The notes under the pieces are model-generated. The model was given only the letters and a program-made list of their open reading frames with translations. It ran no database searches and had not been told where the DNA came from. A stretch of 64,000 nucleotides of DNA from assembly GCA_947000775.1 (NCBI GenBank), contig CAMQGK010000637.1, forward strand, positions 12,193,501 to 12,257,500. The letters are read 5' to 3'. The translations under genes and the position numbers were made by a program. Source of the DNA: Pterois miles (Eukaryota > Chordata > Actinopteri > Perciformes > Scorpaenidae). Positions 11,710 through 22,664 of this stretch are shown here, piece after piece (within the stretch, counting starts at the first letter, position 1; every line of letters begins with the position of its first letter).

Positions 11710-12739
11710 CAGTGGTGGAAGAAGTACTCAGATCTTTTACTTAAGTAAAAGTTTAAGTACCACAGTGTAAAAATACTCCATTGCAAGTAAAAGCCCTGCA
11801 TTAAAAATCTTACTTGAGTAAAAAAACAAAAGTGTTAGCATCAAAATATACTTAAAGTACCAAAAGTAATAGTACTCACTATGCAGAATGGCTCAGTTTG
11901 GAATGATTATATTTTTGGATTATAATTTGTGCTGTCAAAGTTAATGCTATTATAACACATTAAAGCAAATTTGTTTTAACGCCACTAATTTCTTTAACAC
12001 ATGTACAACACAACTGAGCCTTCAGAGGTTGTAGTGGTCTCGAGTATAGGCACTGGTATCATATGAAACTACAAAACCTAAGAAATCCACCGGTACCAAC
12101 AGCATGTCGGGAACGAGGCTAACTAACGTGATGAAGTTATACTAAATTTTGGTGAGGAAAAACTGTCATGGTCACTTGACCTCTGACCTCCAGATATGTG
12201 AATGTAAATGGGTTCTGTGGGTACCCACCAGTCTCCCCTTTACAGACATGTCCACTTTATGATAATCACATGCAGTTTGGGGCAAGTCATAGTCAAGTCA
12301 GCACACTGACACACTGACAGCTGTTGTTATCTGTTGGACTGCAGTTTATGATGTTATGATCGGAGCAGATTTTTATGCTAAATACATTGGACAGTATTTG
12401 TCATTGTTTTGTGTTGTTAATTGATTTGTAATAACAAATATATGCATATATTTGCATAAAGCAAGCCTATTTGCCCATTCTCATGTTGATGATTACTGAT
12501 GGTAATCCATAATAATATATAATAATAATTTAGTGTATTTATATTTTGTATTGATAATCAAAATCTATACTAAAGCTGTCAAATAAATACAGTGGAATAA
12601 AAAGTACAATATTTGCCTCAGATGTAGTGGAGTAGAGGTATAAAGTAGCACAAAATGACAATTAAACAAAATACAAGTACCTCAAACTTGTACTTAAGTA
12701 CAAGACTTGAGTAAATGTACTTAGTTACTTTAACCACTG
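11710..12739 (+). mobile_element. Non-autonomous hAT element with 8-bp target duplication
   Basis: Left end CAGTGGTGGAAGAAGTACTC and right end (reversed) CAGTGGTTAAAGTAACTAAG are hAT-style CAGTG terminal inverted repeats. Flanks CTGTTCAG (11702-11709) and CTGTTAAG (12740-12747) form a 7-of-8 target-site duplication, the size expected for hAT. Sub-terminal ACTTAAGTAAAAG / TACTTAAGTACAAG repeats are typical of this fish family. There is no transposase frame. A second element (about 11930-12523) is inserted inside, accounting for over half of the 1030 bp. Confidence 0.9.
11930..12523 (+). mobile_element. GCTGTCAAAGTTAA element nested in the hAT
   Basis: Shares long ordered blocks with 54977-55612: CTGTCAAAGTTAA, GCAAATTTGTTTTAACG, CACTAATTTCTTTAAC, CTTGACCTCTGACCTCCAGA, ACAGACATGTCCACTT, AAGTCATAGTCAAGTCAGCA and TTTGCATAAAGCA. 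The right terminus (GTTGACAGCCCT in the other copy) is lost here. The flanks ATAATTTGTG on the left and ATAATTTAGTG on the right could be the insertion's target duplication. The internal 12003-12135 block is absent from the other copy. Boundaries are approximate. Confidence 0.75.
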
Positions 12740-14071
12740 CTGTTAAGGCATTATCCATATTTGTTATAGTGAGGATCATTAAATTCAAAATTATCATGAG
12801 ATTTTCCATAAAATATATACTTTGAATGGTCAATTTTGGCTGTGCTTCCAGTTTGACCATCGGCTCTTCGACATGTATTATTCACTGAAGTATCAAGTGA
12901 TGAAGTTGGATCACTGAAGTTTTTATCACTGTTGTCTTGTGTGTATTTCAGAGGCGTTGGCGCCACAGATTGCACCGTGAGGGAATAACAGTAAAAACAC
13001 TTTTCTGAGGTTAATGGATAAGCTTAAGGTCTCTCTCATCCCAAATGTTATTTTTATGGCCGACTTTGGCAGCGAGCCTTTTGTTTCATTAGACTGTGTC
13101 TTTATCATTTATGCACTGATGGGAACGCAAGGTTTTGGGGTTAGAGACACATTCTGTAAATGGTATCCCACTCGTTGAGCCACGGGGCAAGGCTAATGAA
13201 ATCTGCTGATCCCTACCACTCTAAATGACTCCAGAAAAAAGAAAGACCAGCAGCCCCAAATTCTGTTTGAAATTCTGCGCACAAATATTGCCAGAAGTAA
13301 TGCATTAAATATTTTATATTCCAAATATTTGATGGCCATCCATAAACTTCATAACAGCCCTCATAGATCTATAAAAGTATCTTTCAAGTTTGTTTGCATT
13401 TTCATCTGCAATGAATTCTCAGTTTCCACAGGCGATGAAAGAAAAAGCGTGGATGTGTTACGTATTTTATATTGATTGGGTGCAGCTTATTTAATTCAAT
13501 TGCTGCATATCCTTACTTGGAGGGGCAGTGAAAATCGTTTGAGAATCAATGGGCGGAAGCGAGCAAGACAAAAATAATTGACTGTTTTCAAACTCCTTCG
13601 GGCAGCAGAATAACTAACCAAAACAGCTCCCAGGGATGTCTGAAATTGGTTTTGCAAATCCTTCAGCCACACATCTAAACCAAGAAAAATGGTAATATAG
13701 AAGAAATCCATTTCAAACTCTGCAGCACGCATGAAGTTTATTTTCAGTTTTTTATGTTCTGACACTTACTCTGAAATACAGTAGTATGCAAATGGTCAGC
13801 TAAAGGACAGACAGGATGTGTGGTTTTATCTTTATCTTGACTTGTTTTGGGGAAGGGGGTTGAACCAGATGTGGTGAGGTGGAGCTCTCCCCCATGGAGC
13901 TGCCTCCCCGGGTGCCTGGAGGTCCACTTCCAATCTATTTGCTGTAATTGCCGTCAGAGTGTACACCTTGGAGTCCTCTAATTCCCTCTTTTATTTCAGC
14001 CACCATGAGGGAGACCATCTGTCCTCCTGACTGCACCTCCCCCACCCTTTGGGCGTCAGGTCTCTCCCAGT

Positions 14072-14074
<3 letters not shown>
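12740..14074. other. Quiet stretch, possible regulatory DNA
   Basis: No repeat is recognised. The part 12940-13140 has balanced composition and no low complexity, of the kind often seen in conserved non-coding elements, and ATGCAAAT octamer is at 13786. This is an impression, not a measured conservation signal. Confidence 0.3.

Positions 14075-14149
<75 letters not shown>
14075..14149. repeat. (CA)37 microsatellite
   Basis: An uninterrupted CA dinucleotide tract of 37 units. It creates poly-Thr-His and poly-Cys-Val frames on the two strands that are artefacts. Useful as a polymorphic marker and a potential Z-DNA former. Confidence 0.98.
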
Positions 14150-14151
<2 letters not shown>

Positions 14152-16191
14152 TCTGAGACACCGGAGCTTGATACATCACACCTTGGTCCAGCATCCAGCA
14201 TCACGTGACAGCAGCAGGACACGAGTGAGGTTTTATGGGGTGCTAGTGAGGATGACCACGGCGCCGTCACATAAAAGGTAAAAGTTGTCAGAATAATGAA
14301 AGTAAAGTGACACAGTTTCCCATCTGCTGACTTGTTTTATTCAGTCAGCTTTCCAGAAATCACCTACGCACACTTAAACTGTGCGTCATAGCCGAACACA
14401 AGCTGGCCTTCTTTCCCTTTAAGATTTAGGTTATATTATTGCTACCTGCTACCATTTCCCACGTCCTGCCCCCTGGGAGAGCTCACTCAAGCTGTTGTTT
14501 GTGGTTACCGCAGCCCCACATTTTCTCCTGAGGTGGTCACATTTTGTTTTAGAGACTACAGCTTTGTTCCAGACCACTGGTGACAGGCAGGGCTTGACCC
14601 TCGCGTCTTGGCAGGACAGGTGCTGTGCAGGTGCACACCTTTAGCTCAGCTTTATATTTTGGCTTCTATCCACAGCTTCTCTCAATGCTGGGAATCTCTG
14701 CACGGCATTTATCTCAGCATTAGTTTCCATTATTTTGATCAAAACTAATCAAAGGCTCTGCTACAAACAAACAAAAAAAAATAATAATACAAAGAGATGC
14801 ATGCAGCTTGCTCCCCAAAACTGAATAATAAGTGACATTTTCTGTATCTATCCTGCTGCATCCGTGCTCTCTCACTGCGTCTTTGTTTGTGGTTTTTCTA
14901 GACTGCAGCCACAGTGTCTGGGGCGCGACTGATTTAAATACCATCCCATCTCATTAACATGCACAGATAGAGCTGCGAGGGCCAATTACATTCATCTTGT
15001 CAGGTGGCTGGGCTTCCAAGTCGTTAATATTTTATGGCAACACGCTCCCCTAGCCGCAGCAGCAACACACCAGTGCTCTTACATTATTCCACGGCACAGG
15101 ACACGGGATCAGAAACATCCCCCTGAATACACACTCTTCTAGGTCATGACAATGTAAGCATGAAAAATGAGTGGAGGGGGAAACTGGTAGAAATCCACAT
15201 ATAGATATGCCGAATTTATAACTGATTATTATCAGACAACTGAACCTTCAGAAATAAGATGTGAATGTTTCTTTATTTCAACTGTCTAAGTGTTGGATGA
15301 TGTGAGAAACATGTAGGCTTTCATTTCAAAGGATTTCTCTACTCCAAAGCAAGAGTGAAATGATTTTTGGAGAAATGTTGCACTTTATAAGCTATATGAA
15401 GGTGGATCCCCCAAGATTTGATCATGTAGTGTTTCTGATGCATCACTTATCCCAGTGGAAAGTGGAAATATTAGCCGCTACACACACCATAGATGTGGGT
15501 CAATTGGGGCTTACTACACCCAATAGTAGGTTTTATCATCAATTCACATGGTAGATCAGTGGAGGTATAAAAGAACACAACAGTGACCTCTAGCAGTCGT
15601 AGTAATGATGACAGGTGCAGAAGCAGAAGTCAGGCGTGTCGGATAGACAGCGTAAAACTCCATATGAGGTCAGGGCGATGGATCACCTGATTAAACTGTT
15701 ATAAGGCCATTAAATCTGTCACTAGAAGCACCATAGATGTGGGTCATTAGGGGCCTACTACGCCTACTACATTGTAAAATTGAAAGCAAAACTTAAACAT
15801 AAGACATTCTGATGCCTGGTTGAGACTACACAATATTTTTCATGGTCACTATGTCAGTTTAGGTGATTGAGAGTCACAAATTTTTGTTGTGACTTGGCCG
15901 AAAGACATGGCCGACTGCATGTCGTCCCCCAACCAAAATCATCCCTTGTCGTCTTTCCTGACACGGGTTGCTAAACTGCCCCTGCTATTTCACGTCAGCT
16001 TTTTTTCCTTTTTCCACTCTGTTGTGGTAGTCCCTCGAAGAAACATCAAAAAGGCTGGAGTGTTGTTGCCATATCTCCACAATCTTTCAAAAAACATTCT
16101 TCGTCTTTTGCTTCGCTATTGTCTACAGTTGTGCGCGGCAAGTCATGGCCATCTTCAACACAAACAAAAAGGCGTCTTTAGGCTTAGGCAG
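14150..16191. other. Mostly unassigned stretch with old repeat pieces
   Basis: 14930-15130 is repeat-poor and non-low-complexity. From about 15790 the sequence (ACATTCTGATGCCTGGTTGA, GAGACTACACAATATTTTTC, GACTTGGCCGAAAGACATGG) resembles from memory a dispersed fish repeat, leading into the GGTTTAGG family at 16192. A 124-codon frame at 15889-16263 runs through these repeats and is discounted. Confidence 0.35.
15485..15770 (+). repeat. Direct repeat pair around CACCATAGATGTGGGTCA
   Basis: CACCATAGATGTGGGTCA followed by GGGGC(T/C)TACTAC occurs at 15485-15527 and again at 15729-15770, about 240 bp apart, with some divergence. It may be an internal duplication of an old repeat. Confidence 0.7.
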
Positions 16192-16454
16192 CAAAACTAC
16201 AATTTTTTTAGGTTTAGGCAACAAAACCATTTAGGGAAAAACACTGTGTTTGGCTTAAAATAACTACGCTTGTGAACACAAAAACAACTACATGTTTTTG
16301 GTGTCACACAGGACGCAAACCCTGGTCTCCTGGGTGAAAACCTTGTGTCCTATCCATCACCCCCTACCTCCACCACATTTTACACCCCATCCATCCAGCC
16401 AACGGATGGATTTTCAGGCTTTGTCTACTCAGACAATACCTCCTAGTAGGATTA
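16192..16454 (+). repeat. Flanking repeat A, left copy (GGTTTAGG family)
   Basis: AAAACTACAATTTTTTTAGG, TTTAGGCAACAAAACC, CTACATGTTTTTGGTGTCAC, CCTGGTCTCCTGGGTGAAAA and CAGCCAACGGATGG. Almost identical to 17559-17822 in the same orientation, with only a handful of differences. It ends at CCTAGTAGGATTA, immediately followed by the duplicated segment at 16455. Confidence 0.9.
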
Positions 16455-17551
16455 GAAGTGTCTTTAACTTGCATTCTTTATAATAGCCAGCAGGGGGCGA
16501 CTCCTCTGGTTGCAAAGAGAAGTCTGATTGTATAAAAGTTTATAAAAAGTGAGCCCACTTCTCACGTGATTTATTACCTCAGTAAACATTGTAAACATGA
16601 GTTTATGGTCTCAATCACTAGTTTCAAGAGTTAATACAGCATGATGTTCATTTAGTACATTATGGTCCCATTTAGAGTCAAATAGACCATAAATCAGGGT
16701 ATGATTTAGGGCATGGCTACTGTGTGACTGACAGGTTGCTACCACGGCGTTGTTCAGTCTGGGAGTTTTTGTCTTACAACTTTAACCCTTTCACAGAACA
16801 TTACAGCTTAAAAAAATGTCTTATTCAGCATTCAGTCTCCACCCTCTTGCATCAGTTCTGGTTGCAAAAAACCAAGATGGTGACAGCCAAAATGGTAAAC
16901 TCAAGGCAAAATGGCAGTCCACAAACCAATGAGTGAATCACGGTGACACTTCTTATACATAGTCTAGGATTTTCACTCTTTTCACCCAGCTTAGAGCATT
17001 TTTAAACCTATTTAAAATGGTAAAAAAAATAAACCAAATCACTCACCACTCGTGATTCAGTGAGCCTGAAAGTGACTCTTTGGACCTGCGTCACTGAGCA
17101 CAAGACTACCATGAACAGGAGGGATTTCAACTTGCTAAATGGAGTTTTGTGAGTTTTGTTATTCTTGCTCTGTGCTCTCGTGCATATCATGGTCCCTGAT
17201 GACTCCACATAAAACTAACTCTACTTAATATTGAGTCTGCTAGATATTATTATTCTGTCTGCTTCCACTGAGGTTACGTCACTTCTCTCCTTTTCTTCTG
17301 CTTCTCTAATTTCAAGAGTCCTCGTCCATTCAGGAAGAGCACTGAAACAGGCTGCACATCTGAATGTTAGATTAAAGCTTACATTTGTCAATTGTTAACA
17401 ATGTGCTCATTCACTCAAGTATCAATAAAACAATTCCCTTTTGCAAGGACTTTTTAAGATATGAATCTGTATTTGTCGCTGTGACTTTTTCCCTCTGCAT
17501 CTTCTTATAATGTGGGTAAAAATAGCTAAACCTTTTGATTTCTTACACATG
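16455..17551 (+). repeat. Segmental duplication, copy 2 (1.1 kb)
   Basis: Matches 10285-11392. The mobile-element part (16455-16967) starts abruptly at GAAGTGTCTTTAAC, missing the first 22 or so bases (TGAAGCCAAC side) present in the copies at 10263 and 22068. The last shared bases are TTACACATG. A 7-9 base filler then precedes the right copy of repeat A. The truncated left end shows that this locus received the copy and 10.3 kb, or an ancestor of it, was the source. Confidence 0.9.
16487..16501 (+). promoter_or_regulatory. CTCF-like core motif inside repeat, copy 2
   Basis: CCAGCAGGGGGCGAC, identical to the motif at 10317, although bases immediately upstream (TAATAG versus TAACAG) have diverged. 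Confidence 0.5.
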
Positions 17552-17558
17552 CCATTAC

Positions 17559-17822
17559 ACAAAACTACAATTTTTTTAGGTTTAGGCAACAAAACCATTT
17601 AGGGAAAAACATTGTGTTTGGCTTAGAATAACTACGCTTGTGAACACAAAAACAACTACATGTTTTTGGTGTCACACAGGACGCAAACCCTGGTCTCCTG
17701 GGTGAAAACCTTGTGTCCTATCCATCACCCCCTACCTCCACCACATTTTACACCCCATCCATCCAGCCAACGGATGGATTTTCAGGCTTTGTCTATCAGA
17801 CAATGCCTCCTAGTAGGATTAA
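17559..17822 (+). repeat. Flanking repeat A, right copy
   Basis: Direct copy of 16192-16454, ending at the same CCTAGTAGGATTA and then running into unique sequence AATTATG. The copies differ by only a few bases, for example ACACTG versus ACATTG, so the duplication is recent relative to most repeats here. Confidence 0.9.
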
Positions 17823-20635
17823 TTATGTTTTTGAAGAATAAAGAATATGGCCAGTATCTTTTCAAGATTAAGAACATGAATGAAGGACTCAGTAGTATGC
17901 AAGTATGAACTAAGATCCCTGACAAAGGGGTTTAGCATCTTGTTGAACATTTTCTTTGAAGAAGTCTGTTCTGAAGACAAAGAAAGGACCAAAGAAAGTG
18001 CAGGCTGACTGTAAAATCCTGTTTTCTATGAGGCCATGAGGAAATCGGCAAGTTGCAGATGCAACGAGGAGTGGCAGAAAAAGAAGACTCACAACACACA
18101 CATATTAGAAGAATCTAGTTTTCTTGCTTCACACATGCAGTCACATTTTTGCAACAATCACTGCAGCCTTTCAGTTATATTCTTGATGAATCGAGCAAAA
18201 TCCAAGTGCAATAATTCAAGAAAAATCTATGGCCGGGCTGCTGTAATTCCTTTAAAGTCTCCTCTATAATGAAAGTGACCAGTCTTCAGAACGGTGGCTG
18301 CAGCTTTGTTCCTCTACACTGTACAGAGCGAGGATGGCCTGAGGAGACAAGCTCAACACATTTCTGACTGGTAACAGCAGCGCTACGCTGCCTCGCCTCC
18401 TGGCTCTGTGGCGATACGCACCAAGATTGATGTGTGTTCCTGACAAATAGCCTGGACGGCCATTTATATGGAGAGATGCTGCTTGGCAATGTGAGGGGAA
18501 GAGTCACTTAGCAGAACAATTTCCTCACACAGCATGGTCCTTTCGCTTCAGCAGAAATTATATTCACAGAAATTGCCTTTCTTTCAAACTGTTTTGTACC
18601 TTATTGTATCACAGATCTAGCTTGACAACACAATCAGGGGAGACAAAAAGATCTGTCCCTTTGAGTTGATAAATCCTATGATAAATAATAATCCACTATG
18701 CAAACTGTTTCTGTAGACAAACATTATGTTCTGTATGTCCGAGTCACAACTTAATGTACATTTATGAGAAATCCAAGCAGTTTTATTTGACCTAAAATAT
18801 GCTCCGATCTCATCAACATCACATTGCAAAAGCCTGAATGTTTTAATTATTTTATGAAACAAGTTGAACTTAAAATTGGAAAGTAATAGCTTTTGAAATC
18901 TGGAAACAATGAGTCCTGTGGAATTCATCTCATCCTGTGCATGAAGGCGTTAGATTAATTTAATTTCGGTGGGATCACGAGACGCCTAGAATATATTGAC
19001 ATTTGGGGCCGCTGCAATTACATCGTATGGCAGACAGCAAAAGTATGCATGGTGCAGATTTGTGATAAATAATTGTTCATTAATATTGTGGCTGAATGCT
19101 GCAAATGAATTCACACTCTAGTGAGCAACACAGTAAAAGTTATCTATTTCAATTCAGCAAACACCCTTTTTCATTCCTTTTTATTTTTTACATGCTTTCT
19201 TTTACATTATTACATTTCTGGGAGCAAAATACAGCAGATTAGATTAGAGTATCATTCTCAATGCATATTCCATGAGAAAAAAAAACCCTTATTCTTCATC
19301 ATTATTTATGCTTAAGAATCACCCTAAAATTGTTAATGAAATACTTTCGCTAAGATGGCAATATTTTTTCTACTCAGGTACAAATAGAAGATATAAGAGT
19401 AATAACACCAAAATCTTCTGAGCATTACTCATGTCTCTTATCTTTTGTGTTGTAGCAGGGCATTTCCTCATATCTCGTTCCTCAAACAGCCAGAATAACT
19501 AAAGCGTGAGGTGTGAGCTGCTCCACATTTTGCATATCAACCATCTTCCTGCTGACAAATGTTAGCTTTAATAAAACCACCGAGCGGAGACGGGACCGGG
19601 AGGGAAGCCCACCAGGACGAGACTGGAGCTGCAGACAATTTACCAGGAAATGAAAAAGTAGAATTGTCTGCGGGAAATATCAAAATCATCATAATCATTT
19701 GTCAAACCGTGATCTCTATCTTTACTACAGCTCAGATTGTATGTCTGCTGCAACTAGGACTCATTGTCTCAGAACTTTTTAGATTATGCTCTTTGTCTGC
19801 ATCTTTCAAAGACACAATCCTGTTCATTAAGCCTTTGTTTCATTTGCTGCTTACACACAACAGTTTGAACCATAGCTGAAAGGTAACTTCTTCTTTTTCT
19901 CTTATTATTATCACGCAAATTGTCTATAACATTGAAACACTACTTGCAATACAGCCTACAATTCCTCCCTATACCTACAATACTTTGTCTTTAATAAATG
20001 GCAGTAAAAACAGACAGCCGTGTCCTTATGTAAGAGCTTGGTCATGTAGCCTTGTAGGCGATGCAATCAACTGTTCAGTATAATAGTCTACTGTTATGGT
20101 TTGCATCTTTATAATATAGCAAGCGTAAAGCACTTGGTATGAGAGGAATAATGTGCATTAAGAGCATGCAAACGACTTCAGTATGTATGAAATGTTCACA
20201 TGCACCGAGTTTAGTAACCCCATCTGTAACTTCAGTGTTTTGCATATTTGGCTACTACCTGATACCTGAAGAGAAAAGTGCTAACCAGCATTAAAATCAG
20301 TCCAGTTATTTCCATCATCAAGTCTGTACAGTAGCAAGCTAATGCTGACAGTTGGCTAGAGTAGCCCCCTATAAAACCATGTGTTCTGTTTACACTTTGT
20401 TTTATGTTTTTTTCCTGTTTGGTAAAAGGAAAAGTGAGATTTATATGTGCTGGTTGGTAGTTTGTAATCTTTAAAAAGGCCAAATTATTCTTTTGTGCTT
20501 TTTCCTTGTCCTTTAGTGTCTCATATAGTTTTTTGCATATGTAAAATGTCTGGAAAGTTACAAAACCCAAAATCCAGCAGACAGCTAGTTTGGCAGGAAC
20601 AAAGCTAGTGAGAGCAGAGCTGGAGTGGAGTCTGT
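17823..20635. other. Long quiet stretch, no gene seen
   Basis: No repeat shared with the rest of the window. 18950-19110 and 19490-19720 are non-repetitive with TAAT-rich motifs and could be regulatory. A 141-codon minus-strand frame at 20232-20657 runs into the repeat at 20636 and has no recognisable domain. Confidence 0.35.
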
Positions 20636-20882
20636 TTTGGTCAGGTTGACCAATCACAACAGAGTGGGCTGGCTGGCCAATCAGAGCAGACTGGGCTTTT
20701 TGGAGGGTGGCGGACGCTCAAAACGAGCATTTCAGAGAGAAGGTGGAAACAAATGCTGCAGCACGGCCAGTAAGAGAAGAATAAAGTGTATTTAAACATT
20801 AAAGCATGTCAACATGTTCTAGTAGAAACTAAAAATACAAGTATCCACCTGAAAATGAGCATAATCCTGCATGTCCTCTTTG
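20636..20882 (-). repeat. Dispersed repeat (TATTATGCTCATTT family), reverse copy
   Basis: Reversed order of the family: CCAATCAGAGCAGACTGGGC, ACATTAAAGCATGTCAACAT, GTTCTAGTAGAAACT, CCTGAAAATGAGCATAAT. It pairs with the forward copy at 8111-8220 (and possibly 8895-9090). Confidence 0.75.
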
Positions 20883-20887
20883 AATAA

Positions 20888-21000
20888 AAGCAGAGCCAGG
20901 TTGGCTGTTTGTTTCCAGTCTTTATGCTAAGCTAACTGGCTGTAGCTTCATCATTACACAGATATTGGAAAGTGGTATCAATCTTCTCATCCAACTCAAG
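20888..21000 (+). repeat. Dispersed fish repeat (CTTTATGCTAAGCTAACTGG)
   Basis: AGCCAGGTTGGCTGTTTGTT, CAGTCTTTATGCTAAGCTAA, GGCTGTAGCTTCAT and GTGGTATCAATCTTCTCATC match, from memory, a repeat found in many teleost UTRs and introns. Only one copy is in this window. Confidence 0.6.
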
Positions 21001-22067
21001 AAGACAGGCTGATTTTCCTTAATATCTAACTATTCCTAAATATTCCAGACTAGTCTGTGGAAATATTTAATCTTTCCATGCAGACAGAATACATCTGTGG
21101 GATATAAGAAAATACCTTTGAAGATACAACAATTCACTGCTGGATAAAATGTAAAAAACCCACTGAGGTTTGATTAGGGGACGTTATGGACCGAATCATG
21201 TAGTAACATATGCCGTAAATCACAAATGAAGCTAGGAGCTTGGCTGTTTATCAAAACAGTAGTCCCAACGCAGGAGAGAGTTGCTGGGCTAGTTCAGTTA
21301 CAGCTTGGAGTCCTTGATTAGGACTTGCTGACCAAATGGCCTTGAGCCATACTGTAAGCCAAGCAGCTTACTCTCCATTTCTGCACACCAGGTCCTCTCC
21401 TTTTAATTGCCATAATGGAATGATGTGCTGAGTGTCTGATGTGTGAGCCATCTGTGTTCCTGCTGCAGCAACACGCCTCCAGTACCAAACATCAGAGAGG
21501 CAACTGACACTGTTGTAAAAGGTAACAACTGTTAGCAAGCTGAGAGCAGGTTTATTGCAAAAAATAGAGAAAATTGGCTTTTTAAAAAAGAGCTCTTAAT
21601 TCATAGAATACGCTCTTGCAAATGTGATTTAAAGACGATATAAGACCGCCTCCGTAAACAAGCTGCATCTATTTTTAAGTGGGTGAAGCACAGACAGTAA
21701 ACAGGTTGAAACATTTCATATGGAGAAGATGGTGCTATATAATGTTAACAAACCCAAACATAATCAAATCAGAGAGGATGCAAAGTGGGTGGAATTTGAT
21801 TTCCGTATTAATTATAACCTGATATCATCAACCTCAGCACAGCGTCCCGACACCTCCAGCGAGCTGGGAGGAGACCCCATGATGAGAGAGAAAATACAAT
21901 TCCCACCAACTCCCTCCTGCCGTTGTCCCTCGCCCACTGAGCTGAGGAGACGGCCTATTAGAGGGCGATGTGCCAGGACAGTCTGCTCTTCAGATTCATC
22001 TCTGAGAGACATCTTCTTTTCCAACACGCGACGCATAAATCACCTCAATAGGGAACAACAGTGGGAA
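21001..22067. other. Unassigned stretch, no gene seen
   Basis: A 150-codon frame at 21720-22172 starts here, but its last 30 codons are translated repeat (22068 onward), so it is not treated as a gene. Nothing else is recognised. Confidence 0.4.
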
Positions 22068-22664
22068 AATCTGAAAAGTGAAGCCAACACTGAGGTGCCT
22101 TTAACCTGCATTTTTTCTAACAGCCAGCAGGGGGCGACTCCTCTGGTTGCAAAAAGAAGTCTGACTGTATAGAAGTCTATGAGAAAATGACCCTACTTCT
22201 CACTTAATTTATTACCTCAGTAAACATTGTAAGCATGAGTTAATGGTCTCAATCGCTAGTTTCAAGTCTTCTTCAGTCCAGCATGATGTTCATTTAGTAA
22301 ATTATGGTCCCATTTAGAGTCAGATAGACCATAAATCAGGGTATGATTTAGGGCATGGCTACCTTGTGATTGACAGGTCCCATGCTAGCTACCATGGTGC
22401 TGTCTGGTCTGGGAGTTGTTTTTGTCCTGCAACTTTAATCCGTTCATAGTGTGTTTTCTCTTCATGAAAGTGAATTACAACCTTTTTGTCTTAAAATGTC
22501 ATATTCGGCATTAAGTTGTGTTTAGCTCCACCCTGTTGTGACACTTCTGGTTGCAAAAAAACAAGATGGCGACAACCAAAATGCAAAACTCAAGTTTTCA
22601 AAACAGCAGTCTACAAATGTGGACTGGGTGCTGGTGACTACATCCACTTCATACACACTGTCAA
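22068..22664 (+). mobile_element. AGCCAGCAGGGGGCGAC repeat, copy 3
   Basis: Begins CTGAAAAGTGAAGCCAACAC and ends near ATACACACTGTCAATGGG. It shares the CTCF-like core, GACCATAAATCAGGGTATGA and GGTTGCAAAAAAACAAGATGG with the 10263 and 16455 copies, but is clearly more diverged from either than they are from each other. It keeps about 60 bp (TGTTTTCTCTTCATGAAAGT region) missing from both duplicated copies. Confidence 0.8.
22124..22138 (+). promoter_or_regulatory. CTCF-like core motif inside repeat, copy 3
   Basis: CCAGCAGGGGGCGAC, the same 15-mer as at 10317 and 16487, preserved although surrounding sequence has diverged. Confidence 0.5.

Noticed and set aside
13935..14270. Open frames on both strands through 13935-14270 (about 110 and 86 codons)
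   Set aside because: They are translations of the (CA)37 microsatellite plus short flanks; both strands stay open only because of the repeat.
20232..20657. 141-codon minus-strand frame
   Set aside because: Begins in the dispersed repeat at 20636, no recognisable domain, AT-rich codon use without bias.
21720..22172. 150-codon plus-strand frame
   Set aside because: Its C-terminal 30 codons are the dispersed repeat at 22068; the N-terminal part shows no domain.
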